41,190 nt of DNA from Gammaproteobacteria bacterium (GTDB lineage Bacteria > Pseudomonadota > Gammaproteobacteria > Pseudomonadales > Pseudohongiellaceae). Location: contig JAPOTO010000169.1 of the NCBI GenBank assembly GCA_026709135.1, positions 1-41,190 on the forward strand, written 5' to 3'. Shown piece by piece: positions 25,328 through 34,600 of this stretch. Made by a program: the position numbers and the translations under genes. Position 1 is the first letter of the stretch. Every line of letters starts with the position of its first letter. The notes under the pieces are model-generated. The model made no database searches, had not been told where the DNA came from, and saw only the letters and a list, made by a program, of their open reading frames with translations.

Positions 25328-27376
25328 ATGAAACGCAAGGGAATACTCGGCGGATTCGCCGCCTTGTGCGCGCTGGCGGCCGTCGCGCCGGTCTTGGCCC
25401 AAGGTCAAGATCAAGTCCAGTCCCAGCGCGCGGAGCCGCCGCCGCTGGAAGCCTTCGCCATGCGGCCCATCATTCTCGATGTGGACCTGTCGCCCTCCGG
25501 CGAGCATCTGGCGGTGGTGCGGCTGCCGGGGCAGGGCGGCAACTACGTCATCCAGGTGTACCGCACCGACGACATGGCGGCCCCGCCCCACACCCTCGGC
25601 GCCGAACACATGGACATCGTCGGCATCAGTTGGGCCAACGACGAGCGCCTGCTCGTGCGCACCCGGCAGCCGGTGGAAGTTCCGGGGCGCCGGGTCGGTT
25701 ACAACCAGCCCGGCATCGGCCTCGCCGGCAGGGTCAAGACTTACGCATGGAAGCTGCTTTCCGTGGGGATCGAAGGCGGCCGCTGGGTCGAGTTGCCAAG
25801 CAAGTCGAACATCGCCCGCTTCGCCTCGGAAACCGTGGTTCAGCGCCTCGGCAGCCCGGGTCTCGTCCATCGCCTGCCCGATGAAGATGACTGGGTGTTG
25901 ATCGAGTGGTTCGGCTCCAACGATGTCGGCACCGAGATCTTCCGCGTCAACATCGAGGACGGGCGCAGCGAATCGGTGCTGCAGCTCTCCTCCAGTTATT
26001 TCGACTACCGGTTCGACTACGATGGCGATCTGCGCATCCGCTCGGTGGTGGCCCGCAACGAGAACCGCATCCACATGGAGTACCGGCTCAAGGATGAAAG
26101 CGGCTGGAACGAATGGCTCAGCTACGATGTCGACGATCGCCGGCCGCTTTCGGTGATTGGCTTCGTTCCCGGCGAGCCGAATCAGGTCTATGTGCTTTCC
26201 GCCCAGGGTCGGGACACCGAAGGCATCTTCCTCTACGACATGACGGCCCCCGAAGCCGAGGCCGAACTGCTGTTCGCCATCGACCGCTTCGATGCCGGCA
26301 ATGTCGTCACCGCCTGCATTTCCCAGGCCTGCATCGATGGCGACGAGGACCCGCGGCTGGTGGGCTTCTACTACATCGGCGACGCCCCGACGATCTACTA
26401 CGTGGACGAGGAGGCCGAGCGGCTCCAGCGCTCGATCGACGGCGCCTTGCCCGCGGGCAATTTCAACGCCATCCGCGACCGGGCGGCGGACGACAAGTAC
26501 ATCGTCATCCGCTCAACCGGCCCGAAGGAGCCGGGCCGCTACTATCTGCTCACCGACAAGCGGCAACTCCAGTTGCTCGGCCAGACCACGGCGGTCGAGC
26601 CGGAACAACTCGGCGACAGCCAAGTCGTCTGGTTTGAGGCCCGGGACGGCATGCTGCTCAACGCCGTGCTGACCCTGCCGCCCACCGGCGAGCCGCCCTA
26701 TCCCACCATCGCCAACCCCCACGGCGGGCCCCAGTCGCGGGATGCGCTGCACTGGAATTCATCGTATTGGGACGAATGGCCGCATCTGCTCGCGAGCCGG
26801 GGCTACGCCGTGCTCCAGCCCAATTTCCGCGGCTCGACCGGTTTCGGCTACGAATACTTCGCCGCCGGCGACCGGCAATGGGGCTACAAGATGCAGGATG
26901 ATGTCGATGACGGCATGCGGTTCCTTGTCGAGCAGGGCATCGCCGACCCGGAGCGGCTGGCGATCTTCGGCTGGAGCTATGGCGGCTATTCGGCCATGGT
27001 CGGCGCCATGCGCGAGCCGAACCTCTACCGGTGCTCGATCGCCGGCGCCGGGGTGAGCAGCATGGAGTTGATCGCCAAGGAGGAATGGAACTACCGCTTC
27101 CGCGAAATGTTCCAGCGCACCCGGGGCGGTCTTTCACCCATCGAGAACATGGACAATGTCAACATCCCCGTGCTGCTCGTCCACGGCGACCGGGACCTGA
27201 TCGTGCCGATCCGCCACAGCGACCTGTTCGCCCTCGAGCTTGAGCGCCGCGGCAAGCCCTTCCGCTACGAAAAGCTCATCGACGCCGCCCACACCGTGGA
27301 CACCCTCGGCTTCGACCACAACATGCAGTTCTACACCGCCCTGTTCGATTTTCTCGACAAGGACTGCGGTTTCTAG
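25328..27376 (+). CDS. S9-family prolyl oligopeptidase / acylaminoacyl peptidase, exported
   Basis: This 682-residue serine peptidase has a signal peptide (GGFAALCALAAVAPVLAQ). Residues about 45-430 form a beta-propeller-type N-domain, and 435-680 the alpha/beta-hydrolase domain. The catalytic triad can be read: Ser550 in FGWSYGGYSAM, Asp623 in VHGDRDLIVP, and His655 in DAAHTVD. NPHGGPQSRD gives the oxyanion region. It cleaves short peptides, probably in the periplasm, and would finish peptides imported by the receptor 27 bases upstream. Its TAG stop shares the bases CTAG (27373-27376) with the stop of the convergent symporter gene. Confidence 0.93.
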   Translation: MKRKGILGGFAALCALAAVAPVLAQGQDQVQSQRAEPPPLEAFAMRPIILDVDLSPSGEHLAVVRLPGQGGNYVIQVYRTDDMAAPPHTLGAEHMDIVGISWANDERLLVRTRQPVEVPGRRVGYNQPGIGLAGRVKTYAWKLLSVGIEGGRWVELPSKSNIARFASETVVQRLGSPGLVHRLPDEDDWVLIEWFGSNDVGTEIFRVNIEDGRSESVLQLSSSYFDYRFDYDGDLRIRSVVARNENRIHMEYRLKDESGWNEWLSYDVDDRRPLSVIGFVPGEPNQVYVLSAQGRDTEGIFLYDMTAPEAEAELLFAIDRFDAGNVVTACISQACIDGDEDPRLVGFYYIGDAPTIYYVDEEAERLQRSIDGALPAGNFNAIRDRAADDKYIVIRSTGPKEPGRYYLLTDKRQLQLLGQTTAVEPEQLGDSQVVWFEARDGMLLNAVLTLPPTGEPPYPTIANPHGGPQSRDALHWNSSYWDEWPHLLASRGYAVLQPNFRGSTGFGYEYFAAGDRQWGYKMQDDVDDGMRFLVEQGIADPERLAIFGWSYGGYSAMVGAMREPNLYRCSIAGAGVSSMELIAKEEWNYRFREMFQRTRGGLSPIENMDNVNIPVLLVHGDRDLIVPIRHSDLFALELERRGKPFRYEKLIDAAHTVDTLGFDHNMQFYTALFDFLDKDCGF

Positions 27377-28782
27377 CCGCGCAACTTGCGCATGCCAAGC
27401 AACACTGCGGCCGCGCAGCAGAAAGGCGCCAGCCGTTCGAGGATTTCGCCCGGGGTGTTCGGCAGCAGGTAGAACAGCACCGACAGCGAGAAGCCGGTCA
27501 GTATCGACAGCAGGATCGCTTGGGCGGGCGCCTCGTATCCCGCCAGCCGCAGGAAAACCAGCGGCCCGAAAGCCGAACCGAGGGCGATCCAGGCGAACAG
27601 CACCCGGTTGAAGATGCTTTCTGGCAGGTAAACCGCCACCGCCACCGCCGCCGCCACCAGCGCGACGATCACGATCCGCGAAACCCGCAGCAGCGATGCC
27701 CGCCCCCGGTGGCCAAGGCCCAGATCGTGGGCGATGACGCCCGCCGCCACCAGCAACTGGCTGTCGGCGGTGGACATGATCGCCGAAAGCACCGCCGCGA
27801 GCAGCACCGCGCCGATGATCGGCGGCAGCAGTTCCTCGTTGACGCGGAAGAACACGGTTTCGGGGTCGCCGAGTTCGGGCAGCAGGATGCGCCCAGCCAA
27901 GCCGAGCGCGATCATGCCGATAAAAACCACGAAATACCAGATCGTCACGATCCAGCGCGCCCACAGCAGCGCCCGCCCGTCGCGCAGCGCCATGAAGCGC
28001 ACGAGCAGATGCGGCTGGCCGTAGGTGCCGATGCCGATGCTGATGCCGCCGACGACAACGCCCGCGGCGAACCAGAATCCGCCGCCAGCGACAAAGCTCA
28101 CCTGCTCGGGGCTGCCAACGGTGTGCAGTCCCGCGACCAGCCCCGGCATCCCGTCGACGGCGATCATCGCGGTTGCTGGCAGCAGCACGGCGGTAACCGC
28201 CATCAGGAAGCCTTGCAGGGTGTCGGTGACGCTCACCGCCCAGAAGCCGCCGAGGAAAGTGTAGATCAGGATGATCAGCGCGCCGGCGGCGATGCTGGCG
28301 GACAGTGGAATGTCGAAGGTGGCGGAAAACATGTTGCCGGCGCCCTGGAATTGCGCGGCGACATAGAACACGAAGGAAAAAATGATGACCGCCGAGGACA
28401 GGTAGACGATGGCCCGGCGGGAGCGGCCTTCGGTTCCGTGGGCCAGGAAGTCGGTCAGGGTCAGGTGGTCGTGGGCGCGGCTGTGGCGCATCAGCCGCGG
28501 CGCGATCCACCACCAGGCCACAAACATGCCGCTGATCGACCCCAAAGCGACCCAGACCGCCGAAACCCCAGCCGCATAGGCGAGTCCGCTCAAGCCGAGC
28601 AGGGTCCACGCCGAGGAGGCGCTCGAAGCGTAGCTGACGCCGGCCACCACGGGGCCGAGCTGGCGGCCGCCGAGAAAGAAATCCGCCCCGTCCGCGGTGC
28701 GGCGCGAGGCCCAGAATCCGATGCCGAGCAGCGCGGCTTGGTAAACCACCAGCACGGCGATGACAATGTCGGCTCTTTCCAT
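27373..28782 (-). CDS. Sodium:solute symporter (SSS family)
   Basis: This is a 469-residue inner-membrane protein with about 12-13 hydrophobic segments. SSS hallmarks are DFFLGGRQLGPVVAGVSYAS near residue 35-55, TLTDFLAHGTEGR, and SAIMSTADSQLLVAAGVIAHD around residue 335, the Na+-site helix region. The best-known relatives carry proline, pantothenate, sugars or short acids. The NQxD-type substrate features are not readable by eye, so the solute is unassigned. It is transcribed divergently from the efflux operon across the 11-bp repeat cluster and converges on the S9 peptidase with a shared CTAG stop. Amino-acid or peptide-derived solute uptake would fit its neighbours. Confidence 0.92.
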   Translation of the reverse strand: MERADIVIAVLVVYQAALLGIGFWASRRTADGADFFLGGRQLGPVVAGVSYASSASSAWTLLGLSGLAYAAGVSAVWVALGSISGMFVAWWWIAPRLMRHSRAHDHLTLTDFLAHGTEGRSRRAIVYLSSAVIIFSFVFYVAAQFQGAGNMFSATFDIPLSASIAAGALIILIYTFLGGFWAVSVTDTLQGFLMAVTAVLLPATAMIAVDGMPGLVAGLHTVGSPEQVSFVAGGGFWFAAGVVVGGISIGIGTYGQPHLLVRFMALRDGRALLWARWIVTIWYFVVFIGMIALGLAGRILLPELGDPETVFFRVNEELLPPIIGAVLLAAVLSAIMSTADSQLLVAAGVIAHDLGLGHRGRASLLRVSRIVIVALVAAAVAVAVYLPESIFNRVLFAWIALGSAFGPLVFLRLAGYEAPAQAILLSILTGFSLSVLFYLLPNTPGEILERLAPFCCAAAVLLGMRKLRG

Positions 28783-28815
28783 CGTGGGCGCGCAACCGTG
28801 AACAAGTCGATTCGT

Positions 28816-28859
28816 GGTTAACCAGCGGTTAACCAGCGGTTAACCAACGGTCAACCATA
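28816..28859. repeat. Four tandem 11-bp GGTTAACC repeats (iteron-like operator)
   Basis: Two exact copies of GGTTAACCAGC (28816, 28827) are followed by GGTTAACCAAC (28838) and GGTCAACCATA (28849). Each of the first three holds the palindrome GGTTAACC. The 11-bp spacing puts every site on the same DNA face. The cluster sits between the divergent SSS and efflux genes, so it could control either or both. Confidence 0.75.
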
Positions 28860-28881
28860 ACACGCGATGTGCTTGCTGGTG

Positions 28882-28890
28882 TGCTACTAT
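28882..28890 (+). promoter_or_regulatory. Extended -10 promoter candidate for the efflux operon
   Basis: TGCTACTAT matches the extended -10 pattern (TGn directly before TACTAT). No good -35 lies 17 bases upstream, where the 11-bp repeats end, so an activator bound at the repeats may be needed. The start codon is 35 bases downstream. Confidence 0.35.
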
Positions 28891-28924
28891 CCGCCGCAAT
28901 TCGGGGCATGCAGCCACAGGTTTC

Positions 28925-30466
28925 GTGTGGGTGAAAAGCAAACCAACAAGATATTCACTGGCCGTTGTGGCGGCAGCCTTTCTCGCCGGCTGCGCGCTGC
29001 CGGGTTCGCTGCTTCCCTTCGCCCCGGAAGCCGGGCCGGATTCCGTCCCTGACACCACCACGGACACCGCCCTGGCATTGCTGCCGGAACGGTTCGCCGC
29101 GAGCGGGGGCGCCGGACGCCCGCAACCCCTGGCCTGGTGGGAATCCTTCGCCGACCCGGTGCTCAACCAAGTGGTCGAAGTCGCGCTCGACAGCAATCTG
29201 GACCTCGCCCAGGCGGTGGCGCGGGTCGATCAGGCCCGGGCCCGGGCCCGCATCGCCAATGCGCTTGCCTACCCGCGGCTGAATCCAATCGCGGGCGCCG
29301 ACGACTTCGATATCCCCACGGACGCCGGAATCGGCGCGCAGCTTGACGAGCTTGGGCTCGGTTCCGATCTGACCGAAGCCTTCGGCATAACGCTGCCCGA
29401 GCGCCTCGGTTTGACCACCTACACCCTCGGGGCGGAATTCGCCTACGAGGTCGATTTCTGGGGCCGCAACCGCAACACCCGGCTTGCCGCCGGGGCGCGG
29501 CGGCTCGCCTCGGAGTCGGATTATGTCGCCGCCAGCATCTCGGTGCTCGCGGAAACCATCCGCACCTACCTGGAGCTGGTGGATCTGCGGCGCCAGCGCG
29601 AGCTGGGGGTAGAGAACATCGCACTCCTGGAAGAACGCGAGGCCCTGGCGCAATCGCGCTATGAGAGTGGATTGATCGAAGCCCAGGAGTTGTACGCCAC
29701 CCGCCGGGCCCTGCGCGACGCGCGCGCGGGCTTGCCGCAACTTGAAGCCGGGCTGGCCGAAGCCGGCGCGCGGCTGTGGATTCTGCTCGGCGGATTCCGC
29801 GGGGACATCGCGGCCTCGCTGCCCGCCGAATTGGCCATCGCCGGCGGCGGCGAGCCGGTGCCCGCGGGGATACCCGCCGATTTGCTCATTCAACGTCCCG
29901 ATGTGGCCGCCGCCAGGCAGCGCATGGAGGCGGCCCGTTTCGCCCTCGGCGCCAGACGCGCCGAATTGCTGCCGTCGCTGTCGCTGACGGGGTCGATCGG
30001 CCTGCGGGCCACCGATGCCGGCGACTGGTTCGATCCAGACCAATGGTTCCGCAATCTCAGCGCCAATCTGCTCGGGCCGGCGATCCAGGGCTCGCGCCTG
30101 CGCGATAATGTCGAATTGGCCGAGGCGCAACTGAACGAGGCCGCGGCCGCTTACGGCGGTGCCGTCCTTACCGCCGTCAACGAAGTCGAAGCCGCCCTGT
30201 CGGGCCTCGAGGCCGGCCGCCGCCGCCACGAGGTACTCGTTTCCTTTCTCGAGGAAGCCCGGGCCGAAGCGGCATTGCGGGACGAAAGGTATTCCGCCGG
30301 CATCGGCAGTTACGGGGATGCGCTGCGCGCGGCGCAGGTCCGCGTCGGCGCCGAGGCCGCGCTTGCCGCGGCGGAGCGCGATCTCGGCCTGGCCCGGCTG
30401 GCCCTGCACCGGGCGCTGGGTGGCGCCTGGATCGCCGAAGATGCGCAATATGTGTCGAACGAGTGA
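28925..30466 (+). CDS. RND efflux outer-membrane factor lipoprotein (NodT/OprM type)
   Basis: This 513-residue protein starts with GTG. The lipoprotein signal ends in FLAGC with Cys23 as the lipidation site; a GTG two codons later is an alternative start. The mature protein has two outer-membrane efflux repeats, with WWESFADPVLNQVVEVALDS opening the first and a mid-protein FAYEVDFWGRN typical of NodT/OprM proteins. IPADLLIQRPDVAAARQRM marks the second repeat. It forms the trimeric exit duct of a tripartite pump. Its TGA overlaps the GTG of the adaptor gene (GTGA). The order OMF-adaptor-permease is less common than adaptor-permease-OMF. Confidence 0.93.
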   Translation: MWVKSKPTRYSLAVVAAAFLAGCALPGSLLPFAPEAGPDSVPDTTTDTALALLPERFAASGGAGRPQPLAWWESFADPVLNQVVEVALDSNLDLAQAVARVDQARARARIANALAYPRLNPIAGADDFDIPTDAGIGAQLDELGLGSDLTEAFGITLPERLGLTTYTLGAEFAYEVDFWGRNRNTRLAAGARRLASESDYVAASISVLAETIRTYLELVDLRRQRELGVENIALLEEREALAQSRYESGLIEAQELYATRRALRDARAGLPQLEAGLAEAGARLWILLGGFRGDIAASLPAELAIAGGGEPVPAGIPADLLIQRPDVAAARQRMEAARFALGARRAELLPSLSLTGSIGLRATDAGDWFDPDQWFRNLSANLLGPAIQGSRLRDNVELAEAQLNEAAAAYGGAVLTAVNEVEAALSGLEAGRRRHEVLVSFLEEARAEAALRDERYSAGIGSYGDALRAAQVRVGAEAALAAAERDLGLARLALHRALGGAWIAEDAQYVSNE

Positions 30467-31689
30467 ACGCCATGGGCAAAGTTAGCGGAGTTTTCGTCGC
30501 CATGGGCATCCTTGCCGCGTCCGTGGTTCTGGCGATGTTGCTGGTCTCGCTGGCGCCGGAGCCGGAAAGCCGCGAATTGCCGCCCCAAATGCCTTATGTG
30601 CTGACCGGCGCGGCGGCCGCCTCGCCGGGAGCGATCAGCGTATTCGGGTCGGGAACCGTGCGGCCGGCCCGGGAGGTCGATATCTCTCCGCAGGTGGGCG
30701 GCCGGGTCGAGAACGTGAATCCCGCCCTGGTGAGCGGCGGGCGGGTGGCAGCGGGGCAGACACTGTTCCAGATCGAACAGGAGGATTACCGCTATCGGGT
30801 CGAGGTCGCCATGGCCGATGTGGCGGCGCGGCGGGTCGCCTTGCTCGAAGCCCGGGAGCAGGCGGAAATCGCGGCGGAGGAATATGGCAGCTTTTCCCGG
30901 CGGCAATCCGGCGCCGCGCCCGCGGAACCGAGCCCGTTGACCTTGCGGCAGCCGCAATTGCAGGCCGCCGAGGCCGCGCTTGCCCGGGCCGAGGCCGAGC
31001 TCGCCCAGGCCCGGCTCGATTTGTCGCGAACCGCGGTTGCCGCCCCCTTCGACGGCTATGTGCGCGCGGAGTCGGTCGCCGCCGGCCAGATCGTGGCGCC
31101 GGGGCAAATCCTTGGCAGCCTGTTCGCGGCGGATGCGGCGGAAGTTCCGGTGGCGCTGCCCGATGGCGACGCCGCCCTGATCCCCGCGCTTTGGAGCTTG
31201 GGTGTGGCGGGCGGCGCGGCGGGCGAATCGCAAGCGGCGGCGGCGCGTGTAATCGCCGAGTACGGCGGGCGGCGTTTCGCCTGGAGCGGCCATGTTGACC
31301 GGGCCGAGGCCTCGGTCGATGCGCAAACGAGAACCGTCGATGTCGTCATCCGCGTGCCGGAACCCTTCGTTCCGGGGTCGCCGCTCGACGGCCCGGCGGC
31401 CGGCGGCAATCCGCCCCTGCTCATCGGCGGGTTCGTCGATGTCGAGATCGAGGGCATCGCGATGGCGGATGTGTACCGGATTCCGCGCGCGGCGCTGCAA
31501 GCCGGCAACGAAGTCTGGGTGGTGGACGACGGCGCGGTGGGTATCGTCCCGGTTCGCGTTTTGCAGCGCGCCGACGATGCGGCCTATGTTTCCGGCGCGC
31601 TCGCCGATGGCCAGCCGGTGATCACCGGCGGCCTGCAATTCGCCGTTGAAGGCATGCGCGTGCTGAGCGGAGCCGGGCCGTTGCAATGA
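30463..31689 (+). CDS. RND efflux periplasmic adaptor (membrane fusion protein)
   Basis: This is a 408-residue HlyD/AcrA-type adaptor. The GTG start overlaps the preceding stop (GTGA); an ATG at 30472 is the alternative. One N-terminal membrane anchor (VFVAMGILAASVVLAMLLVS) is followed by a beta-barrel/lipoyl segment (VRPAREVDISPQVGGRVENV), a helical hairpin (LQAAEAALARAEAELAQARL), and the second lipoyl half (VAAPFDGYVRAESVAAGQIV). The C-terminal part is the membrane-proximal domain. It bridges the permease and the outer-membrane factor. The stop overlaps the permease ATG as ATGA. Ala and Gly are very frequent, in line with the high GC of the region. Confidence 0.93.
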   Translation: MNAMGKVSGVFVAMGILAASVVLAMLLVSLAPEPESRELPPQMPYVLTGAAAASPGAISVFGSGTVRPAREVDISPQVGGRVENVNPALVSGGRVAAGQTLFQIEQEDYRYRVEVAMADVAARRVALLEAREQAEIAAEEYGSFSRRQSGAAPAEPSPLTLRQPQLQAAEAALARAEAELAQARLDLSRTAVAAPFDGYVRAESVAAGQIVAPGQILGSLFAADAAEVPVALPDGDAALIPALWSLGVAGGAAGESQAAAARVIAEYGGRRFAWSGHVDRAEASVDAQTRTVDVVIRVPEPFVPGSPLDGPAAGGNPPLLIGGFVDVEIEGIAMADVYRIPRAALQAGNEVWVVDDGAVGIVPVRVLQRADDAAYVSGALADGQPVITGGLQFAVEGMRVLSGAGPLQ

Positions 31690-34600
31690 GCGCCGGCGAT
31701 CCATACCAGGGCGATCCATACCAAGGAGAACCGCCGGGCCCCCTCGGCTACATGGCCGGCAACGGCGTGGCCGCCAATCTGCTGATGCTGGGCATCGTCC
31801 TCGCCGGCCTCGTCTCGCTGACCGGGCTCGTGCGGGAAGCCTGGCCGGTGCTGTCGTTCAACACCATCGAAGTCGCCGTGGCCTGGCGCGGAGCGAATCC
31901 CGGAGAGATTGAAGAATCGATCATCGAGAAGATCGAGGATCAGGTGCGCGGCCTGAAGGATGTCCACAAGGTGCGCTCCGTGGCCGCGCCCGGCATCGCC
32001 TCGGTGCTGATCGAGATGAAAACCAGCGCCGACATGGGCGAGGCGCTGGACAACATCGAATCCGCCGTCAGCCGCATAGACAATTTCCCGGAAGGCGCCG
32101 AACGCCCGGTGATCGCCGAGACGGACAACTCCCGCAGCGCCGTGCGGTTGGTGATCCACGGCGATGTCGGCGAGCGCGCGCTGAAAGGTTTCGCGCTTCA
32201 GGTGGAAAGCGAACTCGCCGCCCTGCCCGAGGTGACCCGGGTCGAAGTCTCCGGCGCGCGGGATTACGAAATATCCATCGAGGTGCCGGCGCGGCGGTTG
32301 CGCGCCCTTGGCCTCACGCTCGAGGACATCGCCGCCGCCATCCGCGACGATTCGCTGAACCTGCCGGCCGGCCGCATTGAAACCACCGAATCCCAGGTGC
32401 GCCTGCGCACTTTGGGCCAGCGCTATGTGCAGCGGGACTTCGAGGATATCGTCATCCTGGCGCGCGACGACGGCGCCGCGCTGCGGCTCGGCGACATCGG
32501 CGTCGTGCGCGACGGATTCCGCGACAGCGATCTCATTCTCCGCAACCAGGGCGAGCCGGCGGTGTTCGTCGAGGTGTTCAGCGCGCCAAACGAACAAGTG
32601 AACGACATCGCCAACGCGGTGCTCGCGCATATCGCCGGGGCGGTCGAACCCGCGGCGCCGGATGGCATCGGCATCACGGTCTGGAACGATGAATCCCGGC
32701 AATACACCGAGCGCGCCGAAATCCTGCTGAAGAACGGCGGCCTGGGATTGCTGCTGGTGCTGACCGCGCTGGCCCTGTTCCTGGAAATCCGGCTGGCGTT
32801 TTGGGTCAGCGTTGGCCTTGCGGTGACTTTCATCGGCGCCTTGGCGGTGATGCTGCTGTTCGGCATCTCGATCAGCACCGTTTCGCTGTTTGTGTTCGTG
32901 CTCGCCATCGGCATCGTCGTCGATGACGCGATCATCGTTGCCGAGAGCATCGACAGCGAGCGCGGCCGGGGCACGCCGGCGCTCGCCGCGGCCATCCGCG
33001 GCACGCGCCGCATCGCGCTGCCGCTGACATTCGCCGTGCTCACCTCCATCGCCGCCTTCATGCCGCTGCTGTTCATTCCCGGCGGCCTCGGCGAGTTGTG
33101 GCGCCCGCTGCCGGTGATCGTCATCGGCATGTTGGCGATTTCCCTGGTCGAGTCGCTGTTCGTTCTGCCCCACCACCTGTCGAATTTGCGCGGTGGGGAG
33201 GAGGGCGTCCGCTCGCGGGAGTGGCCGGCGGAGCGCCATCTGGCGCGAATCCAGCAAGCGGTGCGGATGCAACTGCAGCGCTTTAGCGATGGCCCGCTGC
33301 AAAGGATGCTGGTGTTCACCACGGCGCAACCGCTGGTGATCATCGCCGGCGCGGTCGCCGCGCTGGTACTCAGTATTTCGCTGATTCCCGCGGGAATCGT
33401 GCAGACGACCTTCGCCGATATCGTGCAAAGCGATTTCGTTACGGCAACCGTGGAAATGCCCGACGGCACCGTCGCCGCGCGAACCGCGGAGGTGGCCGAG
33501 GCGCTGCGCGGGGCCGGCCTGGCCGTTATCGAGGACGCCGCCGAAGAACGGGAGTTGCCCTTGGCGGAATTGCTCATGGGGGATCTGCTGATGGTGGGGC
33601 AGGGCCCGAGATTCGAGGGGGGCAGCGTCTCCGCCGAGCCATCGCTGAATCCCCGGGCCGATTTGGCCTTTGTGCAATTCAAACTCGTCAGCGCCCAGGA
33701 CCGCGACGTGACCACGATTGAACTCGCCCAGCGCTGGCGCGAGGCGGTGGGCGTGCTGCCCTATGTGCGCAATGTTTCCATCACCGGCGAGGCCTTGACC
33801 CTGGGCAACGCGGTGGAGGCCAAGTTGTCGCACCCGGACCCGGCCCGGCTTGCCATGATCGCCGATGAAACCATCGCGCGCCTGCGCGAGGTTGGCGGCG
33901 TCTTCGATGCGCGTTCGGACTATGTGCCGGACATTCGCGAGATTCAACTCCGGCTGTTGCCCGAAGCGCGCTCGCTGGGGCTCACGGCGGACTCGCTGGC
34001 GAATCAGGCGCGGGACGCCTTTGTCGGCGCGGAAGCGCAGCGAATCCAGCGCGACGGCGAGGAGTTGCGGGTGATGGTGCGGCTGCCCGAGGCCGAGCGG
34101 AACTCGATCAGCGATATCGAGCGCTATCCGATCCGGGTGGCCGGCGGCGATGTGCCGCTGAGCCAGGTGGCGGCGGTGGAATTGGCCGCTTCGGCGACTT
34201 CGATCCGGCGCGAGGAGGGCCAGCGCGTGATCACCGTCGCCGCCGATGTGGATTTGACGGAAATCTCGGCGAACGAGGCGAATGCGATTCTCGCCGGGGA
34301 AATACTCGCCGAACTGGCCGAGACGCATCCCGATCTGGTTTTCGAATACGGCGGCGTGCAAGCGCAACAGATCGAATCGCTCGACTCGCTCTACCGGGGT
34401 TTCGCCATCGCCCTGCTGTTGATTTACTCGCTGCTCGCGATTCCCCTGCGCTCCTATGGCAAGCCGCTGATCATCATGTCGATCATTCCATTTGGTCTGA
34501 TCGGCGTGATTCTGGGGCACTGGGTGCTGGGGATTCCCGTCGGCGCATCCACCGTGATGGGTGTGCTCGGGTTGAGCGGGGTGCTGGTCAACGACTCGCT

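Noticed and set aside
24023-26074. 683-residue minus-strand frame across the second receptor and the S9 gene
   Set aside because: It spans two real genes on the opposite strand with no domain of its own.
28783-28924. Possible plasmid-type replication origin because of iterons
   Set aside because: The four 11-bp units are short, no Rep gene or DnaA box cluster is nearby, and the surroundings look chromosomal; an operator is more likely.
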